From assembly GCA_028824125.1 (NCBI GenBank), contig JAPPES010000045.1, positions 1-47,870 of the forward strand: a stretch of DNA of 47,870 nt. The letters run 5' to 3'. The notes beneath the pieces were generated by a model that had not been told where the DNA came from, did no database searches, and saw nothing but the letters and a program-made list of their open reading frames with translations. The stretch is from Candidatus Poribacteria bacterium. GTDB taxonomy: Bacteria; Poribacteria; WGA-4E; WGA-3G. Made by a program: the position numbers and the translations under genes. Positions 41,936 through 47,870 of the stretch are shown in pieces. Position 1 is the first letter of the stretch. Each line of letters starts with the position of its first letter.

Positions 41936-42724
41936 ATGATTTCAATTAAAAATGTACGAAAAACATTCGGTGAGAAAAAAGTTTTAAACGGATTTGACCT
42001 TGAGATTCCACGCGGGGAGACCCTTGTCATTATGGGACGAAGCGGTTGCGGGAAAAGCGTTCTACTTAAAATTATCGCTGGACTTCTTGCCGTGGATACA
42101 GGTGAAGTGTGGATCAACGGGACAGAAATTACCAAACTGAAAAAGAAACCGTTGAACCAGATTCGTCGAAAAATCGGAATGCTTTTTCAATCTGCAGCGT
42201 TATTTGATTCAATGTCAGTGGCGGAAAACATCGCTTTTATGCTTGACCAACATACCGATTTAAGCCAGCAAGAGATGCGTAAGATCGTAGATGAAAAGCT
42301 TAAATTAGTTGATTTACACGGTGTTCAGGAGCTAAGACCTGCACAACTTAGCGGCGGTATGCGCAAACGAGTAGGGCTCGCTCGCGCCCTCGCTTTCAAT
42401 CCTGAGATCATTTTATACGATGAACCAACAACCGGACTTGACCCAGTGACCTGCACCGAAATTAATGAACTGATTCGCGACCTGAACCAGAAACTGCAAG
42501 TCACCTCTGTTGTTGTTACACATGATATGCACAGTGCTTTCAGTGTTGGAACGCTTATGGTGATGCTCCACGAAGGAAGACCACTTGCTTACGGAACACC
42601 AGAGGCTCTGATTAATGAAGAGAATCCGGTATTACAACAATTTATCCTTTTCGGCGCACCAGACCAGATTCTTAACATTGACAATCCAACTTTAAAGACA
42701 TTTACTGGAAGGGAGACGCAATGA
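41936..42724 (+). CDS. mlaF: MlaF-family ABC ATPase
   Basis: 262 residues. Walker A GRSGCGKSV (34-42), the signature LSGGMRKRVGLARALAF, Walker B IILYDEPTTGLDP and the switch histidine in VVVTHDMHSAF are intact. It powers MlaE. Its stop overlaps the start of the MCE gene (ATGA). Confidence 0.94.
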   Translation: MISIKNVRKTFGEKKVLNGFDLEIPRGETLVIMGRSGCGKSVLLKIIAGLLAVDTGEVWINGTEITKLKKKPLNQIRRKIGMLFQSAALFDSMSVAENIAFMLDQHTDLSQQEMRKIVDEKLKLVDLHGVQELRPAQLSGGMRKRVGLARALAFNPEIILYDEPTTGLDPVTCTEINELIRDLNQKLQVTSVVVTHDMHSAFSVGTLMVMLHEGRPLAYGTPEALINEENPVLQQFILFGAPDQILNIDNPTLKTFTGRETQ

Positions 42725-44292
42725 AGTTTTGGACCCCATCTGTGAAAGTAGGACTGATGGTTGTTGTAGCTATTGTCCTGCTTGCGATTCTTCTTATCAA
42801 TGCAGGAAACTGGCCCTGGGCAACACGCGGAGACGATTTATACTTCCAGTTCCGTGCTGTCAATGGGCTCTATGTGGGTTCCGGTGTTTATCTATCTGGT
42901 GTTTCTATCGGGAAGGTGACAAATATTGAACTCAAACCTGAAACTAATACTGTCGAAATCCGAGCCCGCGTCAGAAACGCATTTCAGTGGCTAAGACAAG
43001 GTTGTGATGCCCGAATCTCTATGAGCGGTTTTGTTGGGGAGACATACATCACACTGAATAATGGAGACATTGGAGCTCCGTCGCTTCAACCATCTGACCT
43101 CCCAATTATCGGAATTGACCCTGTAAATCCACTGGAATTACTTGAACAAACCAGCTCAGGGTTGAGTAAAGCCATTGAATTAACTTCAGCAGCAAATGAG
43201 GTACTACAAGCGAGTCAGGAAGAAATTCAACAAGGTATTAAAGAAACACGGAAATTGGTCGAATTGACGAGTAAGACACTTACAAAGTTCAGTGAACATA
43301 TAGACACAACAGTCGAAACTTTGCAGGACCTTACTTCGGATTATGATAAACGTTTCCAAACGACTCTTTCAAAGACGAACGAGTTGTTAGACCAACTCGG
43401 TACTGATTCCTTGATACTCAGTAGCAGAATTACGGATGTGAGTCATTCCTTGTTGAGATTGATTGACCAAAACTCGCCAAAGGTGAATTCTATGCTAACG
43501 GATTTGCAACGAAGTACTTCCGATTTTCGCCGTTTAGCAACGCAATCCCGCCAAAACTTAAGTGTTTTGACAACCGAAATATCTAATCTCATTACTCAAG
43601 GAACTACATTCATTGAAAAGAGCAGCACAGATGCCGCACCAATTATAGAAAACCTGCAGACTGCAACAGCCTCACTTACCACTTTAGAGAAAAATATTAG
43701 TAAACTATTAAATACCATACAACATGGCGATGGTACCGTCGCCCAACTTCTAAATAATCCAGAACCATTTGCAGAAGCAAAACAAACTCTAAACAGTATG
43801 AATGAAATGTTCACTGGATTGAAGGATTTTTATCAACAGACCGACAGACAATTAAGAGGTTTTAAACTTCCTAAATATTCATGGGATACTGAACTCCAGT
43901 ATCTAAGCCGTGAGGAAAATCTACATACCGAATTCGGTTTTTCGCTTATACCGTCGCCCCCTTCAAAAAATCTCTACCATTTTGGGCTCAGTATTCGGGA
44001 AGAGAAAATTGGTGTTGATTTTCAATATGCCTATAATTTTACAGACTATTTCCGTGGTAAGTTCGGTTTCATGCGTTCCCAAATTGGTGCAGGATTTGAC
44101 CTATGGTTGTTATCACGGCGGTTAGGTATTGGCGTTGAAGGTATAAGTTTAACAAAGGACAGACCTGAACTGAACGCAGAGATGAGTTTCCGTTTTTACC
44201 GTGGTGGACATATTCTCTTCGGTGTAGAAAATTGGTGGAGCCAAGATAGACGTTGGACAACTGGACTTAAGTTAATCACAAGCGATTGGTAA
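42721..44292 (+). CDS. mlaD: MCE (MlaD-like) protein with long helical region and beta-rich C-terminus
   Basis: 523 residues, much longer than E. coli MlaD (about 180). One anchor helix (9-28) and a single MCE domain (about 38-115: VNGLYVGSGVYLSGVSIGKV, GFVGETYITLNNG) are followed by about 250 residues of heptad-like helix (KAIELTSAANEVLQASQEEI onward). The last 130 residues are rich in alternating aromatic strands (LHTEFGFSLIP, YHFGLSIREEKIGVDFQYAY, GAGFDLWLLSRRLGIGVEG), resembling an outer-membrane beta-barrel piece. This layout would suit a bridge from the inner to the outer membrane. Confidence 0.87.
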   Translation: MKFWTPSVKVGLMVVVAIVLLAILLINAGNWPWATRGDDLYFQFRAVNGLYVGSGVYLSGVSIGKVTNIELKPETNTVEIRARVRNAFQWLRQGCDARISMSGFVGETYITLNNGDIGAPSLQPSDLPIIGIDPVNPLELLEQTSSGLSKAIELTSAANEVLQASQEEIQQGIKETRKLVELTSKTLTKFSEHIDTTVETLQDLTSDYDKRFQTTLSKTNELLDQLGTDSLILSSRITDVSHSLLRLIDQNSPKVNSMLTDLQRSTSDFRRLATQSRQNLSVLTTEISNLITQGTTFIEKSSTDAAPIIENLQTATASLTTLEKNISKLLNTIQHGDGTVAQLLNNPEPFAEAKQTLNSMNEMFTGLKDFYQQTDRQLRGFKLPKYSWDTELQYLSREENLHTEFGFSLIPSPPSKNLYHFGLSIREEKIGVDFQYAYNFTDYFRGKFGFMRSQIGAGFDLWLLSRRLGIGVEGISLTKDRPELNAEMSFRFYRGGHILFGVENWWSQDRRWTTGLKLITSDW

Positions 44293-44366
44293 AACGGCTT
44301 TCAGCATAAGAAGTTTAGCATCAGACGTGTCTTGGGTTGGAAAACCAATATCAGAAAGTGGTTGTT

Positions 44367-45728
44367 ATGGCACGAGCAAAACGTAAATTTGTCTGTCAAG
44401 AATGTGGGTACACAACACCGAGAGCACTTGGCAAATGTCCCGGATGTGAAGCATGGGATAGTTTTGCAGAAGAGACAGAACTTGTGACTACATCTCCATT
44501 ACATCGGAGTATCAACCAACCTGCAAACCGACCAGCGTTAATTTCTGACGTTACAGCGGAGGATGTAGAACGGCAACTCACAGATATGCCCGAATTTGAC
44601 AGAGTCCTCGGCGGTGGAACTGTACCAGGCTCCGTGATTTTAATTGGAGGAGACCCAGGAATAGGGAAATCTACACTCCTGCTACAAGCAAGCGATGCAT
44701 TAAGCCGCAAATATGGCAGCGTGCTATATGTCACCGGTGAAGAATCTGTGAGTCAGACAAAAATTCGTTCAAATCGACTCGGACTGAATTCCGACACCCT
44801 CTATGTATTGTGCGAAAATAACTTAGGAGAAATTGAAAGACATATTGAAAAATTGCAACCCCAAGCGGTGGTTATTGACTCTATTCAAGCAGTCTATCTA
44901 TCTGATTTTGAATCCGCACCGGGTAGTATTACACAGATACGTGAATGCGCTGCACATCTTTTAATTTGTGCCAAAAATCAGAACATACCAATGTTTCTTG
45001 TTGGACATGTGACAAAAGAAGGGACACTGGCAGGCCCCAGAGTCTTAGAACACATCGTAGATACAGTCCTCTATTTTGAAGGAGAACGGCATCACATATA
45101 TCGCGTGCTGCGTGCAGTCAAGAATAGGTTCGGATCAACAAATGAACTCGGTATCTTTGAGATGCAAAATACAGGGCTTGTTGATGTCAAAAATCCGTCA
45201 CAACTTTTTTTGAGCGACAGAGAGGAAGAAATTTCCGGTTCCGTTATCGTGTCAAGTATGGAAGGCACACGCACCCTTTTATTGGAAGTTCAGGCATTAG
45301 TCGTTTCGACTCACTACGGAACACCGCGCAACACTGCAACTGGAATTGACCGAAACCGTGTCGCACTACTCACGGCAGTTTTGAATAAACGCATCGGGTT
45401 GGATATAGGTGACTCGGATATCTTTGTGAATATTACAGGTGGGTTGCGGGTTGATGAACCTGGGATAGACCTGGGTGTCTTGATGGCGATTATTTCTAAC
45501 CATCGAAATATCCCGATCGACCGACGAACAGTGGTAATTGGTGAAGTCGGGTTAGGCGGCGAAATTCGACCAGTTCCGCATATTGAAAAACGCATCCGAG
45601 AAGCCGCAAAACTCGGATTCACGCGAGCTGTTTTTCCCGATTACCATCAGAAAGGTTTAGAGATCAATGACACAATCGAACTTATTGGTGTGAAAAATAT
45701 CTATGACTGTCTAAGTATATTACTATAA
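44367..45728 (+). CDS. radA: DNA repair protein RadA (Sms)
   Basis: 453 residues from ATG 44367 (MARAKRKFVCQECGY); the upstream frame extension is not used. The zinc finger has C10/C13/C24/C27. Walker A GGDPGIGKS is at 94-102. The RadA-specific KNRFG motif lies in AVKNRFGSTNELG. The C-terminal Lon-like domain (DIFVNITGGLRVDEPGIDLG) ends the protein. It processes branched recombination intermediates. Confidence 0.95.
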   Translation: MARAKRKFVCQECGYTTPRALGKCPGCEAWDSFAEETELVTTSPLHRSINQPANRPALISDVTAEDVERQLTDMPEFDRVLGGGTVPGSVILIGGDPGIGKSTLLLQASDALSRKYGSVLYVTGEESVSQTKIRSNRLGLNSDTLYVLCENNLGEIERHIEKLQPQAVVIDSIQAVYLSDFESAPGSITQIRECAAHLLICAKNQNIPMFLVGHVTKEGTLAGPRVLEHIVDTVLYFEGERHHIYRVLRAVKNRFGSTNELGIFEMQNTGLVDVKNPSQLFLSDREEEISGSVIVSSMEGTRTLLLEVQALVVSTHYGTPRNTATGIDRNRVALLTAVLNKRIGLDIGDSDIFVNITGGLRVDEPGIDLGVLMAIISNHRNIPIDRRTVVIGEVGLGGEIRPVPHIEKRIREAAKLGFTRAVFPDYHQKGLEINDTIELIGVKNIYDCLSILL

Positions 45729-45904
45729 CCAGGAGGTGAGTTGAACAGAAAGATTCAAGTGCATCCATAGTTGAGTTAGTGGTAAAATCAAATTCTACGA
45801 ATACAATGTTTTTCCGTGTGAAATTCATATAGGTAGACATAGCGAAACTCATCAACCCAAAATAAATAAAGTTCCTGTTGATTAACAAACATAGTTAGTA
45901 GGTG

Positions 45905-45921
45905 TTGTCTTCGTAAGACAA
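45905..45921. promoter_or_regulatory. Leader hairpin upstream of the PIN-TRAM gene
   Basis: TTGTCTT-CGT-AAGACAA, a 7-bp stem with a 3-base loop, about 85 bp before the start. It has the same TTGTCT/AGACAA core as the rplI leader. Confidence 0.4.
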
Positions 45922-46005
45922 TGTGTAATAATCGCCGATCAATACATGGTTCAAACTATAAATCATACATATTTCATTATTTCTGCTTGGCGCGGAGAAA
46001 AAACT

Positions 46006-47022
46006 ATGCAAATTTGGGGAATTCGTCTCTTTTTTATTTTATTCGCAAGTACTGTGGCCTTTTATTTTTTTAATATGAATCTTGCTGGCGCAATTATAGG
46101 GTTTGTTATTGCATGTATCCTTGTTGCAGGTGAAATATCTCTCCATTTACCGCACACACGCAGGGTTGTCTCAAGTGGTGTAGGGCTTGCATTCGGTTTA
46201 TTGATTTCTCAAGGGTTGCTCCAACTCTTCAATCAATCCGACTCTATCTTTCAAAACTTCACTTTACAGATTGCTGTTACTCTCGGATTTGGTTATGTTG
46301 GCATGGTGTGTGGCTACTACATATCAGAAAGTTTACCTGTAACGAAATTGCTAAATTCGTATCGCTATAGCCAAACGGGGACACCATTTGCAATAAACGA
46401 TTCTAATGGATTTAAAATTTTGGATACAAGCGTTATTATTGATGGACGTATCCTTGAAGTTTGTGAGACACAATTTATTGATGGAACGTTGTTAATTCCA
46501 CGATTTGTTTTAAATGAATTGCAAAATATTGCGGATTCAACTGAGTTGCTTCGAAGAAATAAGGGGCGGCGCGGTTTTGATATTCTACGTTCCCTGCAAA
46601 ATAGTCCGTCTATTGCTGTTGAAATTATAGAAGAAGATGTAACACACATACCTGAGGTGGATGCGAAACTTGTACACCTCGCTCGAAAATATTTCGCCAA
46701 AATAATTACCAATGATTTAAACCTTAACAAAGTGGCAGAATTGCAGGGTATCACGGTACTAAATATAAATGAATTAGCTAATGCTATTCGTCCCATCGTG
46801 GTTGCCGGAGAAATTATTCAGGTTTACCTACAGAAAGTTGGTAAAGAACCGAATCAAGGCGTAGGCTATCTTGATGATGGAACGATGGTTATCGTTGAAG
46901 ATGGCAAAACGTATATCGGACAAACACTCGACGTTGTCGTCACACAGATGTTACGGACAAGCACTGGGCAGATGATTTTTGCACGAAACGCCGATGAATC
47001 TTCAGGAGAAAAAGGTTTGTAA
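46006..47022 (+). CDS. PIN/TRAM domain membrane protein (YacL-like)
   Basis: 338 residues from ATG 46006, chosen for GGAG eight bases upstream. Four N-terminal helices span about 5-105. A PIN domain follows with D140 in KILDTSVIIDGRILEVCE and later acidic positions in DAKLVHLARKYFAKIITNDLN. The C-terminal TRAM domain has QGVGYLDDGTMVIVEDGKTY. This is the YacL type, commonly encoded beside radA and ispD, as here. Its TAA overlaps the ispD ATG. Confidence 0.92.
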   Translation: MQIWGIRLFFILFASTVAFYFFNMNLAGAIIGFVIACILVAGEISLHLPHTRRVVSSGVGLAFGLLISQGLLQLFNQSDSIFQNFTLQIAVTLGFGYVGMVCGYYISESLPVTKLLNSYRYSQTGTPFAINDSNGFKILDTSVIIDGRILEVCETQFIDGTLLIPRFVLNELQNIADSTELLRRNKGRRGFDILRSLQNSPSIAVEIIEEDVTHIPEVDAKLVHLARKYFAKIITNDLNLNKVAELQGITVLNINELANAIRPIVVAGEIIQVYLQKVGKEPNQGVGYLDDGTMVIVEDGKTYIGQTLDVVVTQMLRTSTGQMIFARNADESSGEKGL

Positions 47023-47732
47023 TGAGATGGACACAGATGAACAGCAAAATATCTGCTCTTATCCCTGCTGCGGGGCAAGGTAAAAGAATGGAGTCATCGG
47101 TTAAAAAGCCATATTTAATGTTAGCCGATAAACCGATCTTATCGCATACGATAGACCGCTTTGAACAAAACAGTGTTATTGACGAAATTTTTGTGATTGT
47201 TGACGAATCAGATTTTATACTGTGCCGCGATAACGCACTCGAACCTTTCCGTTTTCGGAAGGTGCAAGAATTGGTGCCTGGTGGTGAAACTCGACAGGTT
47301 TCTGTGTTCAACGGGCTCCGCGCGCTTTCAGACGATGTTGATTTTGTGATTGTCCATGATGGTGTGCGTCCGTTTATAAATGATACTATTATTTTTGAAT
47401 GTCTTGAAGCAACAGCAGAATGGGGTGCTGCTGTCTCTGCTGTGCCAGTAAAAGAGACTATTAAAGTAGCAAATGAAGAAGCCTTCATCGTTGATACGCC
47501 GAAACGAGATCGGTTGTGGCGAGTCCAAACACCACAAGTTTTTCGGAAATCGCTATTGGTAGAAGCACACAAAAAGGCAAGCCATGACGGAATTGACGCA
47601 CCTGATGATGCTGCATTGGTCGAAAAACTCGGTTTCCCTGTTAAATTAGTCATGGGGAGTTACAAAAATATGAAATTAACAACTCCAGAAGATTTACGAG
47701 TTGCCGAAACTTTGCTTAATGGTGAGATATAA
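47022..47732 (+). CDS. ispD: 2-C-methyl-D-erythritol 4-phosphate cytidylyltransferase
   Basis: 236 residues. The nucleotide-binding PAAGQGKRM and KKPYLML, then DFVIVHDGVRPFI, VPVKETIKVA, RVQTPQVFRK and PDDAALVEKLG are all conserved. It makes CDP-ME in the MEP isoprenoid pathway. ATG 47022 overlaps the previous stop; an in-frame ATG at 47037 (MNSKIS) is an alternative start. Confidence 0.94.
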   Translation: MRWTQMNSKISALIPAAGQGKRMESSVKKPYLMLADKPILSHTIDRFEQNSVIDEIFVIVDESDFILCRDNALEPFRFRKVQELVPGGETRQVSVFNGLRALSDDVDFVIVHDGVRPFINDTIIFECLEATAEWGAAVSAVPVKETIKVANEEAFIVDTPKRDRLWRVQTPQVFRKSLLVEAHKKASHDGIDAPDDAALVEKLGFPVKLVMGSYKNMKLTTPEDLRVAETLLNGEI

Positions 47733-47772
47733 GGTATAATATCAAATTAACGGAATTTATTTTTTCCAACGG

Positions 47773-47863
47773 TGAATCAACGTCAAATGCGCTTTTGGTA
47801 TTTGGCCAAATCAACGCAGAATACGCCAAATCAACGGTATGAATGCCATTTAGGCATTCCCCG
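47773..47863. repeat. Tandem AATCAACG-headed repeats
   Basis: Three AATCAACG heads in tandem (around 47775, 47810 and 47829). The last is the 36-base unit with the GAATGCC-ATTTA-GGCATTC hairpin, identical to the unit nested at 24141-24199 and 35001-35058. It follows ispD and runs to the window edge. Confidence 0.65.
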
Positions 47864-47870
47864 TGTGGTA

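Noticed and set aside
45729..46005. tRNA or other structured RNA between radA and the PIN-TRAM gene
   Set aside because: No cloverleaf arms, T-loop or anticodon arm could be found; only a small TTGTCT hairpin is present.

Overview
The window looks like a contig from an uncultured, moderately AT-rich, Gram-negative-type (diderm) bacterium. A Poribacteria-like lineage is my best guess. This rests on DUF6785-family and DUF4340/GldG-family membrane proteins, a complete MlaE/MlaF/MCE lipid-transport cassette, many Gfo/Idh/MocA, sugar-isomerase and radical-SAM genes, and intergenic spaces packed with hairpin repeats. No rRNA or tRNA was seen, so the taxonomy is inference only.

Layout. (1) 1-8.5 kb, plus strand: cysteine synthase, a DUF1015 protein, then an AT-rich insert-like block holding a DNA methyltransferase fused to an HNH nuclease domain and a DUF2971 protein. 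After it come two tiny ORFs and the 3' remnant of an alpha/beta hydrolase, then a CinA-like protein, an IF-1 with an unusual basic N-terminal extension, and a J-domain-like coiled-coil protein. (2) 8.5-12.8 kb: an SDR oxidoreductase, then a minus-strand operon of a DUF3352-like anchored protein, a small coiled-coil protein, a PIN nuclease and a Gfo/Idh/MocA oxidoreductase. (3) 12.9-20.4 kb, plus strand: DUF6785-like membrane protein, endonuclease III, a large GT-C-like membrane protein, ATP sulfurylase and a zinc-dependent dehydrogenase. (4) 20.4-34.5 kb, all minus strand: DUF2283 protein, PD-(D/E)XK nuclease, sugar isomerase/epimerase, radical SAM/SPASM protein, MsrB and a GT2 glycosyltransferase. 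These are followed by a seven-gene directon: LarA-like, small protein, ClpX-like, chlorite-dismutase-like, ABC-2 permease, GldG-like and DUF4340. (5) 34.5-37.5 kb: repeat-dense intergenic sequence around one KOW-type protein. (6) 37.4-47.7 kb, plus strand: the housekeeping string rpsF-ssb-rpsR-rplI-dnaB with a recognisable promoter and a possible S6:S18 leader, then mlaE-mlaF-mlaD(MCE), radA, a YacL-type PIN-TRAM protein and ispD.

The most unusual content lies between the genes. A 153-155 bp element with about 12-15 bp inverted ends occurs five times in the same orientation (1-127, 5719-5871, 8124-8278, 34541-34693, 38637-38789). Three copies are flanked by perfect 5-bp direct repeats (AAGAT, ATTTT, ATGGT), so it is a mobile MITE-like element. 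One copy has landed inside the otherwise conserved rpsF-ssb-rpsR operon. At least two more hairpin families are dispersed here: GTAG-headed REP-like hairpins, and AATCAACG-headed hairpins, one of which is nested inside another repeat at two places. No transposase or RAYT gene is present in the window.
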